Shown piece by piece: positions 27,313 through 34,928 of a stretch of 50,489 nucleotides of DNA (the first letter of the stretch is position 1; each line of letters opens with the position of its first letter). The notes below the pieces were generated by a model. The model did no database searches, was not told the DNA's origin, and saw only the letters and a list, made by a program, of their open reading frames with translations. Position numbers and translations under genes: made by a program. Location of the stretch: assembly GCA_017557605.1 (NCBI GenBank), contig JAFYYJ010000024.1:1-50489 (forward strand). The letters are read 5' to 3'. The DNA is from Salinivirgaceae bacterium. GTDB lineage: Bacteria > Bacteroidota > Bacteroidia > Bacteroidales > SZUA-534.

Positions 27313-27342
27313 TATGATGCGGGAGTTGCAAAAAGGTTGCAG
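27313..27342 (-). promoter_or_regulatory. Putative ECF-type promoter, copy 1
   Basis: On the minus strand CTGCAAC is followed 15 bases later by GCATCATA, about 30 bases before the ATG at 27283. The same boxes and spacing occur at 28116, 28927 and 31179, the last in front of the sigma-factor gene. An A/T-rich stretch (TTTTTTC then A7) precedes the first box. Confidence 0.65.
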
Positions 27343-27358
27343 TTTTTTTGAAAAAATT

Positions 27359-28087
27359 TTATTCCGATTTACCCAAACGATAGCTTATGCCTACATCGAG
27401 CCGATGAGTGCGCCATGCATAGGTCTCCGAACTGCCAAAGACAAGTTTCCAATCGGCATCGTTGCTGGTGTCGTAAACTTTGTAGCCGCCTTGCGCTCTA
27501 ACATCAGTTGAAAGCCCGTAGTAATAGTTGCATGTCAGCGCCAAACGCTCTGTCAGCTTATATTGCAGCCCAGCTGTCACCCCAAAGGTGTTCATGTTGC
27601 TCACATTATCGTCGGTGCTGATACGATAATTATATTCCATTCCGATATTAGGCGTAAACTTGCCAATCTGGTAGCCAATGCGCAACGGAACAGCTATCAG
27701 CAAATAATTCGCCGCCGCTTCCGAGTCGCCATAAGAGTGCCCGTAGTTATTGCCGTCGCTGTCGCGCCACTCAACCACCATATACCTGTTCTTTTCAAGA
27801 TAATCGTCAGATGATACCAATGTCTTGTAACTGCCATTAGCCGACAAGAAGTGAAAATCCGCCCCCAAACTCAGCACCACGCCCGATTTGAAAGTGTTGC
27901 CCAATGACAAACCAGCGTAAGCCGTTGGTGTATAGCTAGGAGAAATAACCTGATTGTCTCTAAGCGAGGTCTTGTCGCAAGTGGCAGTCCAAAGTCCAGT
28001 GCCAGCATTCAGGTTTACAGATAATTGCGCATTCGCAAAGTTGTGCGCTACGATGAGCATAACGCCCAGAAAACAAATCTTTTTCAT
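27359..28087 (-). CDS. Outer-membrane beta-barrel, paralogue 2
   Basis: A 242-residue protein with signal peptide MKKICFLGVMLIVAHNFANAQ. It shares with its neighbours the LNAGTGLWTATC start, YQIGKFTPNIGMEYNYR and a C-terminal strand DVGISYRLGK. The exposed loop that carries clustered cysteines in paralogues 1 and 4 is replaced here by a Ser/Asp/Tyr-rich segment (VEWRDSDGNNYGHSYGD), so loop divergence is the main difference within the family. It is preceded by its own copy of the shared promoter. Function is unknown. Confidence 0.78.
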   Translation of the reverse strand: MKKICFLGVMLIVAHNFANAQLSVNLNAGTGLWTATCDKTSLRDNQVISPSYTPTAYAGLSLGNTFKSGVVLSLGADFHFLSANGSYKTLVSSDDYLEKNRYMVVEWRDSDGNNYGHSYGDSEAAANYLLIAVPLRIGYQIGKFTPNIGMEYNYRISTDDNVSNMNTFGVTAGLQYKLTERLALTCNYYYGLSTDVRAQGGYKVYDTSNDADWKLVFGSSETYAWRTHRLDVGISYRLGKSE

Positions 28088-28115
28088 ATTGTAAGTTTTT
28101 GAGTTATTACACCAT

Positions 28116-28145
28116 TATGATGCGGAAGTTGCAAAAAGGTTGCAG
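28116..28145 (-). promoter_or_regulatory. Putative ECF-type promoter, copy 2
   Basis: Minus-strand CTGCAAC, 15 bases, GCATCATA, ahead of the ATG at 28087. The following GGTGTAATAACT is shared with copy 3, showing that the upstream regions were duplicated with the genes. Confidence 0.65.
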
Positions 28146-28163
28146 TTTTTTTGAAAAAAATTA

Positions 28164-28886
28164 TTATTCCGTTTTTCCCAACCGATAACTTACACCCAAT
28201 TCAACCCTTTGCGAGTGCCATTTAACTTTTTTCTCGGCCTGGGTTTCAAGTTTTCTTTCCCATCCATCTTCTGTTTCAATGCAAGTCTCTTTCACTTTTT
28301 TTGCGGTGTGGTTCATATCGCTAACCAGATTGCTCGCATAGTTAAGTGTCAAGGCGAGTTTTGGTGACAATCTGTATTCCAATCCCGCCATAACGTTCAT
28401 CGTATTTCTTTTGATGTCAGCATCGTTGTCGTTCAGTCGAAGACCATACTCAAAACCCACATTTGGTGTGAATTTTCCAATCTGGTAGCCGATTCGTATT
28501 GGCAATGCTATTATGTAATAATGAGCTGCATTTTCCGCATCCCCCAAACATTCATCACATCTATCGTCCCACCAATAATTTGTAGAGGTATTGGCGCCAT
28601 CCCATTTGCAGTCGAAATTCATTTTATAGGCACCATTGCTGAACAGAAAGTGAAAGTCTGCCCCGATACTTGCCACAAAGTTCGATTCAAAAACCTTGTT
28701 CATTGACGCGCCCACAAATAATGTTGGCGCAAACCAAGGGTCGCAAATGGTTTGGCCATCAAAGCTTTTAGGGTTGCTGTTCACAATCCAAATTCCAGTA
28801 CCCGCGTTAAGGTTGTACGATGTTTGCGCTGTTGCGATGCCATGCGCTGCGATGAGCATTACACTCAGAAAACAAATCTTTTTCAT
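28164..28886 (-). CDS. Outer-membrane beta-barrel, paralogue 3
   Basis: A 240-residue protein with signal peptide MKKICFLSVMLIAAHGIATAQ, the LNAGTGIWIV start, YQIGKFTPNVGFEYGLR and the last strand ELGVSYRLGK. The exposed loop has three cysteines in a different spacing (FDCKWDG, DDRCDECLGD). It lies in tandem with paralogues 1 and 2 and is separated from paralogue 4 by a terminator. It has its own shared-type promoter. It probably arose by local duplication; function is unknown. Confidence 0.78.
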   Translation of the reverse strand: MKKICFLSVMLIAAHGIATAQTSYNLNAGTGIWIVNSNPKSFDGQTICDPWFAPTLFVGASMNKVFESNFVASIGADFHFLFSNGAYKMNFDCKWDGANTSTNYWWDDRCDECLGDAENAAHYYIIALPIRIGYQIGKFTPNVGFEYGLRLNDNDADIKRNTMNVMAGLEYRLSPKLALTLNYASNLVSDMNHTAKKVKETCIETEDGWERKLETQAEKKVKWHSQRVELGVSYRLGKTE

Positions 28887-28926
28887 ATCACAAAAATTAA
28901 AGAGTTTTTAGTAGTTATTACACCTC

Positions 28927-28955
28927 TATGATGCGAGTTTTGAAAAAGGTTGCAG
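28927..28955 (-). promoter_or_regulatory. Putative ECF-type promoter, copy 3
   Basis: Minus-strand CTGCAAC, 14 bases, GCATCATA, about 40 bases before the ATG at 28886. It is preceded by the same T-run/A-run as the other copies. Confidence 0.65.
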
Positions 28956-29027
28956 TTTTTTTGGAAAAAAATTTCAGGCAAAAGACAAAAACATAAAAAT
29001 CAGACATATAGAAGTACCGCAAGACCA

Positions 29028-29056
29028 CAAAAAAAGCACCGCTCCAGCGATGCTTT
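29028..29056 (-). terminator. Terminator after the sigma/barrel-4 operon
   Basis: On the minus strand AAAGCATCGC and GCGGTGCTTT pair over 10 bp with one wobble around loop TGGA, followed by a T7 run. It lies 30 bases past the stop at 29086. Confidence 0.85.
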
Positions 29057-29085
29057 ACTTTTTACACTTTACGCTCTACCCTCTC

Positions 29086-30144
29086 TCAAAACTTAAAATG
29101 TCCTGTGATTTCAAACCGGAACGAGTGCCAATTGTAGGTATCGGTGCGAACGGCAGTGCCATCGGAGCGGCTATAGAGAGTACCGCGGTGCGACATGTCT
29201 TTGGTCAGTCCGGTGTAGAAATTGCTCGACACAGCAAAGTGTTTACTGGCATCGTAGCGCATACCGGTGATAAAGCCAAGCGAGTGCAGGTCTTTCAGGT
29301 CCTCGCTCATAGCCATACGAATGTTATACTCAACTCCTAAATAAGGTGTGAATTTGCCAATTTGGTAACCCACGCGCACAGGCACGGCAAAAAGCACATA
29401 TTTAGTTATCGATTCCTTTATGCCCACCGAATCGCTATAACTACCTGTGCTCTCGTTCTCGTCCCAATGCATATCGAAGCCCGCGGCCTGGCCTTTATGC
29501 TCTTTTTTCAAGTAGATTCTTCCTATGTTAAAATTGATATCGGGGTCATCTTCACAATAGCCACAATCGGGATAATCACAAGTGAATTTGCCTTTAAGTC
29601 CTTCGTTCTCAAAAAGAAAATGAATATGCGCACCCGTTCCCAACGTAAAACGGCTGATGAATTTGGTTTCGTAATTCACACCGAAGTTAAGCGTGCCGCT
29701 GCCATCCGGATTCCACGCCATATGATTCTCGACAAACAGCGGCGTGCAGACGCTGGTCCACGCGCCAATGCCAAAAAACATATCAATTGTGCTTTTCTCG
29801 ATAAGCATATTTTTGGCGGCGAAAAACATCACGTCAAGAAAACGCATATTATTGGTGCTGTCATTTTTCTTAACATCGTCACTGATAATCACCTTGTCGA
29901 TAGGGATTGATGTGCTTTGGCCGTTGCCGATTATGAGCAGGTTGGTGGTGTTGGTGAGTGTGTCGATTTGAATAATGCGCATCGTCTCGACACCGTCGAA
30001 CGGGTTGGTGCGTTTCTCAATTATCTCATATATAGTATCATACACGATTACTTCCTCGTAGATGTAAACCGTGTCTTGCGCCTTGGTGGCGATGCCCGTC
30101 AGGCAAAATAATATGGCAATGAGTGCTGTTTTGAGCAGTTTCAT
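29086..30144 (-). CDS. Outer-membrane beta-barrel, paralogue 4, with N-terminal periplasmic extension
   Basis: A 352-residue protein: signal peptide (MKLLKTALIAILFCLTGIATKAQ), about 100 extra residues rich in DTVY/DTI patterns, then the same barrel as paralogues 1-3 (YQIGKFTPYLGVEYNIR, last strand ITGHFKF). The loop has Cx4Cx2C (CDYPDCGYC) followed by EDD. It is 4 bp downstream of the sigma-factor gene, so the two are one operon, and it is the only family member without a separate promoter. The extension could be a periplasmic signalling or peptidoglycan-contact domain that meets the sigma protein's tail; this is inference. Confidence 0.78.
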   Translation of the reverse strand: MKLLKTALIAILFCLTGIATKAQDTVYIYEEVIVYDTIYEIIEKRTNPFDGVETMRIIQIDTLTNTTNLLIIGNGQSTSIPIDKVIISDDVKKNDSTNNMRFLDVMFFAAKNMLIEKSTIDMFFGIGAWTSVCTPLFVENHMAWNPDGSGTLNFGVNYETKFISRFTLGTGAHIHFLFENEGLKGKFTCDYPDCGYCEDDPDINFNIGRIYLKKEHKGQAAGFDMHWDENESTGSYSDSVGIKESITKYVLFAVPVRVGYQIGKFTPYLGVEYNIRMAMSEDLKDLHSLGFITGMRYDASKHFAVSSNFYTGLTKDMSHRGTLYSRSDGTAVRTDTYNWHSFRFEITGHFKF

Positions 30145-30148
30145 AAAG

Positions 30149-31159
30149 TTACGGGTTGTTTGTTGATACGCTCACGGTGTCGGTTACCACAACCTGGCGG
30201 TGTCGGATTATTTTCTTCTTCACCACCACCGTTTTCTTATCCGCCTTCGGCTTTTCCCTTACGGCTTCCGGCTCGGGCGCAGGCGGCAGGTTAGCCAATG
30301 TGTCGGCCAGATTGAGCGTGTCGGCCGGAATTGTATCAAGTTGATTTGCAATACTATCAGTGGCTATCACTATCGGCTTCGGCTCGACAACGGGCGCCTC
30401 ATCGGTGTTCATCAGCACGGCGCCAACACCCACACCAGCGGCCACTGTGGCGGTGGCGATTCCAGTTGTAACGGCGGCTGTTGAGCCAACTGTAACGTGC
30501 CCCGCCGCCGCACCAAAATTAATGGCGTGCGATGCTGCCGTTGTAGCCGGTGCAACCCCGAAGTTACTGAAACTCTGTTGATAAAGCTTGTCGATAAATC
30601 CCTCGCGGCGCGGAATGAAGAACAGCAGCCAGGCACGGCGGCGGCGTTTGTGCTGTGCCTCCTCAGTCAGAATCTCCTGAAGGCGTTTGCGCGCCCGCAA
30701 CAGGTGCGATTTCGATGTGTTCTCGCTGATATTCAACTCCTCAGCTATCTGCGCGTGCGAGTATCCGTCAATCACGTACATATTGAACACCAGCCGGTGG
30801 TGCTCCGGCAGCTGGTTGACGGCGGCAAGCAGCTCCTCTTGCGAGAAATCGGCCTGCGCAATTATGTTCAAGTTGTCGTTGCTGTCCATTTCGTCGTCGA
30901 TTAAAATGTTTTCGTAAAGTTGCTGTGCGGCTTGAGTTCGCAGATGCTGCAGGGCAGTGTTCACCGCAATGCGCCGCAGCCAGGCGTCGAACTCGCCGGT
31001 GCCGCGGAACGAGTCCGATTTTTCCATAGCGGACATAAAGGCATCGTGCGCAAGGTCCTCGGCCAATTGCTTGTCGGCCACGTATCGGTAGCACGCGCCT
31101 GTCAGCTTGCTAATGTTGCGGTTGTAAGCCTTTGTCCAAAAGTCAGTTGTAAAGTCCAT
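30149..31159 (-). CDS. ECF sigma factor with C-terminal membrane segment and extracytoplasmic tail
   Basis: A 336-residue protein. Residues 1-165 are a complete ECF sigma-70 factor: region 2 (LAEDLAHDAFMSAMEK, FDAWLRRIAVNTAL) and region 4 (LPEHHRLVFNMYVIDGYSHAQIAEELNISENTSKSHLLRARKRL). A basic patch (KRRRR) follows, then a Gly/Ala/Val-rich segment (about 226-250) long enough to cross the membrane, then a Pro/Glu/Lys-rich tail ending VVVTDTVSVSTNNP. Usual Bacteroidota ECF factors end after region 4 and pair with a FecR-type anti-sigma; none is encoded here. Its own upstream region carries the same boxes as the barrel genes, suggesting autoregulation. Confidence 0.88.
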   Translation of the reverse strand: MDFTTDFWTKAYNRNISKLTGACYRYVADKQLAEDLAHDAFMSAMEKSDSFRGTGEFDAWLRRIAVNTALQHLRTQAAQQLYENILIDDEMDSNDNLNIIAQADFSQEELLAAVNQLPEHHRLVFNMYVIDGYSHAQIAEELNISENTSKSHLLRARKRLQEILTEEAQHKRRRRAWLLFFIPRREGFIDKLYQQSFSNFGVAPATTAASHAINFGAAAGHVTVGSTAAVTTGIATATVAAGVGVGAVLMNTDEAPVVEPKPIVIATDSIANQLDTIPADTLNLADTLANLPPAPEPEAVREKPKADKKTVVVKKKIIRHRQVVVTDTVSVSTNNP

Positions 31160-31178
31160 TTTTAAACGCGTTTTACCT

Positions 31179-31207
31179 ATTGATGCCGATTTGCGAAAAA
31201 GTTGCAG
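31179..31207 (-). promoter_or_regulatory. Putative ECF-type promoter of the sigma-factor gene, copy 4
   Basis: Minus-strand CTGCAAC, 14 bases, GCATCAATA, about 20 bases before the sigma ATG at 31159. Sequence outside the two boxes has diverged from the barrel-gene copies, so the boxes look selectively kept. Confidence 0.65.
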
Positions 31208-31252
31208 CTCGACGACGAAAAAATTTTAATCTAAAATGTATTAGTCAGTATA

Positions 31253-31744
31253 TCAGTTTCTTAATGGCGATATTTTTATTCTGCCGATAATAGGCGAAGT
31301 TGCAATTTGGGCCCACGATTCGGTATCGAATTCGAGCCAGACAACTTCCGTTGTGGCAAACCATCCAAAATCACCACTGCCCGACAATCGGCTTACAAGC
31401 CTAGAAACCATCGGGTTATGTCCCACAATAAGCAGGCAGTTGACCGTGTCGGGGCAAATCTCGATAAGGTCGACCACCTGATACTCATCATCGTAGTAGA
31501 GTTGCCTGACCGTCTCTATCTCGACATTGGGGCATAGCTGCTGAGCGACAATCGCCGCCGTTTGAGCCGCTCGCAAGGCCGGGCTTGCCCAAACTGCATC
31601 GGGCACAATTCCGGCGGCAGCCATCTTTTGCGCCACATTAGCAGTCTGCACTTCGCCTTCAGGCAAAATGCAACGGTCTGGGTCGGGTTTCTGCCAGCCG
31701 CTCTCGGTAAGCGTATGTCGCATTATTGCAATTGATTTGCTCAT
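31253..31744 (-). CDS. sixA: SixA-type histidine phosphatase
   Basis: A 163-residue protein of the histidine phosphatase superfamily. The catalytic His is in IMRHTLTE (the RHG motif reads RHT, as in SixA-like proteins), followed by ASPALRAAQTA and VGHNPMVS with the second His. SixA removes phosphate from phosphohistidine in signalling or PTS proteins; for this family in Bacteroidota the substrate is not established. It has a promoter-like TATCTTCGC almost touching the start codon. Confidence 0.85.
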   Translation of the reverse strand: MSKSIAIMRHTLTESGWQKPDPDRCILPEGEVQTANVAQKMAAAGIVPDAVWASPALRAAQTAAIVAQQLCPNVEIETVRQLYYDDEYQVVDLIEICPDTVNCLLIVGHNPMVSRLVSRLSGSGDFGWFATTEVVWLEFDTESWAQIATSPIIGRIKISPLRN

Positions 31745-31750
31745 AACGGT

Positions 31751-31759
31751 GCGAAGATA
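31751..31759 (-). promoter_or_regulatory. -7-like element abutting sixA
   Basis: Minus-strand TATCTTCGC (one mismatch to TAnnTTTGC) ends 6 bases before the ATG at 31744, predicting a leaderless or nearly leaderless message. Confidence 0.35.
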
Positions 31760-31869
31760 GCGGAAAATAACAACAGAATGATGTGGTATTTTTTCGCACA
31801 GACAACACTAACGACACAGTTTATAATGAAAGATAAACTCAATAGTGAAATTTCTTAATGCAAGGATAA

Positions 31870-32649
31870 TTAGTAAAATACTCCGCACCAGTATTTTATG
31901 ATTGTTTCGCTTGTGCTATTGGTTATTTTAACTGTACTATCTTTTTTTATCTTCAACTCGTATTGATTGTATATCAATCCTTTCCAATCATTCCAAGAAT
32001 AGAAAGACACTTCTGCTTTATTTTTCGACGCACATAATAATATTTGAGCAGGCGTTATTTTGGTTTCTTTCATTTTGTTGTACTTGGATTCAGATAAAAG
32101 GTTGGTATTTTTTTCAGATTCTGCCATACAGCTATCTGGGATAAAAGAATCTTTTAAACGGTTAACTTGTTTTTCCCATTGTTTTTCAGAATAAAACATT
32201 TTATAAGTATTATATCTACCGTCACCGTGCCAGAAAGAAGGCATCATATTATTCGTCATATAGTAAAACAATAACCATTCCCAACAACTTTCTTCAGTTA
32301 TGCTTTTGAGTTTAACATATTTTAAGTAGTTGTCATCCCTTTTCCCATTGTTGTCTGCAACCCATATATGTGAGACGTCGCCCAATCCTTCCTTTTTTGG
32401 TAAATCAACGTTTAATTTGTGTTTTGGCGGCAATTCAAGGTTGTTTAAAACCAAGAAAATATCAGAAATGCTATCTTTAAACCAAACATAATCTTTCGGA
32501 GCCAGCAAATTCATCAATTCGTCGGCTTTTTGAATTATTAGTGATTCCTGATTTTGCGCCATTATGGTGTGAGCCGGGATTAACACACACATAAATAGCA
32601 ATGTACCAATAAGTTTACTTTTCACATTCGTGTTATTTTGATATTTCAT
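31870..32649 (-). CDS. Secreted protein of unknown function
   Basis: A 259-residue protein with an N-terminal signal peptide (K-rich start, hydrophobic [19 protein letters not shown], cleavage before QNQ). The mature part is rich in Trp, Tyr and Lys ([45 protein letters not shown]) and ends KYWCGVFY. I recognise no domain. It is visibly more AT-rich than sixA and nfo on either side, which may mean recent acquisition. The signal peptide and even codon pattern make it a real gene. Confidence 0.7.
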   Translation of the reverse strand: MKYQNNTNVKSKLIGTLLFMCVLIPAHTIMAQNQESLIIQKADELMNLLAPKDYVWFKDSISDIFLVLNNLELPPKHKLNVDLPKKEGLGDVSHIWVADNNGKRDDNYLKYVKLKSITEESCWEWLLFYYMTNNMMPSFWHGDGRYNTYKMFYSEKQWEKQVNRLKDSFIPDSCMAESEKNTNLLSESKYNKMKETKITPAQILLCASKNKAEVSFYSWNDWKGLIYNQYELKIKKDSTVKITNSTSETIIKYWCGVFY

Positions 32650-32743
32650 AAAGATACGTTTTTTCTGTCAGTCAAACTTTGAGAAAACATTTCTGTTTGC
32701 TTGCGTTTGGGTAATTTATATCTTGCCATCAAAATCGAAGATT

Positions 32744-33595
32744 ATGACAAAGTACATTGGGGCTCACGTGAGCACGCAGGGCGGTGTCGAGAATGCGCCG
32801 CTGAACGCCAGCGCGATAGGCGCGACGGCTTTCGCATTATTCACAAAAAATCAGCGGCAGTGGTTCGCTAAACCGCTTGAGCAGTCGAGCATCGACGCTT
32901 TCAAGGCGAATTGCGCCAAATACGGATACACTGCAAAGCAGATTCTGCCTCACGACAGCTACCTCATCAATCTTGGCAACCCCGATGCCGAGGGTCTGCA
33001 GAAGTCGCGCGATTCGTTTATCGATGAGATGAACCGATGCGCGCAGCTCGGACTCGACCGCCTCAACTTCCATCCCGGTAGTCACTTAAAACAAATATCT
33101 GAAGATGAGTGTCTTGCACTTATCTCGGAATCGATAAATATTGCGCTCGAAAAAACATCGGGCGTGACAGCCGTTATTGAGAACACGGCTGGGCAAGGCA
33201 CCAATCTCGGCTTTACATTTGAGCAGATTGCGCAGATTATCAGCAAGGTTGACGATAAATCGCGCGTTGGTGTCTGCATCGATACTTGCCACGCCTACGC
33301 CGCCGGCTACGACATTAAAACCGCCGAAGGTTTTGAGCGCACGTGGCGCCGTTTCGACGAAGTGATTGGCTTCCAATATCTTCGCGGAATGCATCTCAAC
33401 GACACAATGAAAGGCCACGCCAGCCGCGTCGACCGCCATCAGTCGATTGGCACAGGATTCCTTGGCGAAAATACCTTCAAGATGATTATGGCCGACCCGC
33501 GTTTCGACGGCATTCCACTCGTTTTGGAAACACCCGACGAGAGTCTCTGGCCCGATGAAATCAACAAACTCAAAAGTTGGATTCCCGCTCAATGA
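32744..33595 (+). CDS. nfo: Endonuclease IV (AP endonuclease)
   Basis: A 283-residue zinc-dependent AP endonuclease of base-excision repair. The trinuclear zinc ligands sit in the expected motifs: [53 protein letters not shown] and LETPDE. ATG 32744 is chosen over TTG 32723 because [10 protein letters not shown] is the usual N-terminus. It overlaps the next gene by an ATGA junction. Confidence 0.95.
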   Translation: MTKYIGAHVSTQGGVENAPLNASAIGATAFALFTKNQRQWFAKPLEQSSIDAFKANCAKYGYTAKQILPHDSYLINLGNPDAEGLQKSRDSFIDEMNRCAQLGLDRLNFHPGSHLKQISEDECLALISESINIALEKTSGVTAVIENTAGQGTNLGFTFEQIAQIISKVDDKSRVGVCIDTCHAYAAGYDIKTAEGFERTWRRFDEVIGFQYLRGMHLNDTMKGHASRVDRHQSIGTGFLGENTFKMIMADPRFDGIPLVLETPDESLWPDEINKLKSWIPAQ

Positions 33596-34110
33596 ATCAG
33601 CAACTTGTAGAGCAATTGGAAGCCGAAGCATCGCGTGCCAACACCGACCTTGTGGTGGCGTGGGCAATGGCCGACAGCCGTCATTTGGCCGACCTTGCCG
33701 AAGCCGCTTTGAATGGTGATGTACCAGTTGGTCCGCGTGCAATGTGGGCACTTTCGATTGTGGCCGAACGTGACAACCAATCACTTCAGCCGTTTCTGCC
33801 CGAAATGGTGAAAACGCTTCCGCAGATGACACACACAGGAATGCGCCGCTTGGCTTGTAAAATACTAATGCTATGCAAGTTGCCTACAGAGTTTGACGGC
33901 CCGATAATCGATTTTTGTTTCAGAATGCTTGAGCAGCCCGACGAGCCCATTGGCGTGAAAGGAAACTGTATGTCGCTCATCGCCCAACGGCTCACACGTT
34001 ACCCCGAGCTCAAACCCGAACTGAAAACTATTGTTGATGATATTTTGACCACCACGGAATCACGGGGATTGGCATCAAGGGCAAAGAAGTGTGGGTTGAT
34101 GAAGGATTGA
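33592..34110 (+). CDS. Small helical (HEAT-like) protein coupled to nfo
   Basis: A 172-residue, all-helical, soluble protein starting at ATG 33592, which overlaps the nfo stop. The pattern of paired amphipathic helices ([47 protein letters not shown]) suggests HEAT/armadillo-like repeats. No catalytic residues are evident. Coupling to nfo suggests co-expression, but a role in DNA repair is only a possibility. Confidence 0.7.
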   Translation: MNQQLVEQLEAEASRANTDLVVAWAMADSRHLADLAEAALNGDVPVGPRAMWALSIVAERDNQSLQPFLPEMVKTLPQMTHTGMRRLACKILMLCKLPTEFDGPIIDFCFRMLEQPDEPIGVKGNCMSLIAQRLTRYPELKPELKTIVDDILTTTESRGLASRAKKCGLMKD

Positions 34111-34173
34111 TTTTTCTGTTTGCGTTTCGTCTATTGCTTTTGGTCTTTTCCGAATCAGCGATTAAAAAATCAT

Positions 34174-34181
34174 TATATTTG
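34174..34181 (+). promoter_or_regulatory. Promoter -7 element for the WG-repeat lipoprotein
   Basis: TATATTTG matches TAnnTTTG exactly, 28 bases before the ATG at 34210. Confidence 0.45.
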
Positions 34182-34209
34182 ACTTCGGAATATTAAAAAC
34201 CGATTAATT

Positions 34210-34830
34210 ATGAGACACAAATCACTAATAGCAGCCCTCGCATTAACAACAATTATGTTTGGCTGCGCAACTCCTCAACAGAGCGACAACGAAGTTATTT
34301 ATGCTGTGAAAACGGACGGCAAATGGGGATTTGTCGACCAGACTGGGCAGTTCAAAATAAATCCGCAATACGAAGATGTGTGGAACTTTGCCGAAAACAA
34401 TCTGGCAGCGGCCAAAATGAACGGCAAATGGGGATTCATCGACAAAAGCGGCAAGTTCGTGATTGAGCCGCAATTCGAATATGTCGCCAGCTTCGCAAAA
34501 AACGGATTGGCTCGCGCCAGCCAGGGCGACAAGTTAGGCTTCATCGACAAAACCGGACAATTTGCTATCAAGCCAATTTATGAGAAGGAGGATAACTTCG
34601 CTGACAATGGTCTGGCAAGAGTGACACTGAACGGCAAGAGCGGCTTTATTGACGGAACAGGCAATTTCGTTGTTGAGCCGATATACGATATCACCTTCAA
34701 TTTCGATGACAATGGCTATGCGTGGGTGGTCTTGAATTCTAAATATGGCTTGATTGACAAAAGCGGAAAGGTCGTTATCGAGCCGCAATTCGAAAATTAT
34801 AAAGACGCTGCTTTCTTTGTGATTAAATAA
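34210..34830 (+). CDS. WG-repeat lipoprotein
   Basis: A 206-residue lipoprotein (lipobox MFGCA, Cys about 19) whose mature part is five WG repeats of about 33-35 residues. Each starts with a GKWGFID-like stretch and continues as xTGxFxIxPxYxxxxxF; the last copy is the most divergent. WG repeats are thought to mediate protein binding. It is transcribed alone between nfo and a bidirectional terminator. The partner is unknown. Confidence 0.85.
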   Translation: MRHKSLIAALALTTIMFGCATPQQSDNEVIYAVKTDGKWGFVDQTGQFKINPQYEDVWNFAENNLAAAKMNGKWGFIDKSGKFVIEPQFEYVASFAKNGLARASQGDKLGFIDKTGQFAIKPIYEKEDNFADNGLARVTLNGKSGFIDGTGNFVVEPIYDITFNFDDNGYAWVVLNSKYGLIDKSGKVVIEPQFENYKDAAFFVIK

Positions 34831-34851
34831 TACGACTTTCCCTTCAGAAAT

Positions 34852-34896
34852 AAAACGCAGATGCTTGCAACAAAAGCTTCTGCGTTTTTGTTTTTG
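34852..34896. terminator. Terminator between WG lipoprotein and O-antigen ligase genes
   Basis: AAAACGCAGA pairs with TCTGCGTTTT, extended by GCTT/AAGC past a T-T mismatch, with T-runs on the plus-strand side. The A-rich left flank may let it serve the minus-strand gene ending at 34929 too. Confidence 0.8.
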
Positions 34897-34928
34897 AACA
34901 ATTACAATTTGCGGAAATTATATGTGAA

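Noticed and set aside
29362..29910. 182-codon plus-strand frame
   Set aside because: It lies antisense to barrel paralogue 4, whose signal peptide and family signature identify the true coding strand.
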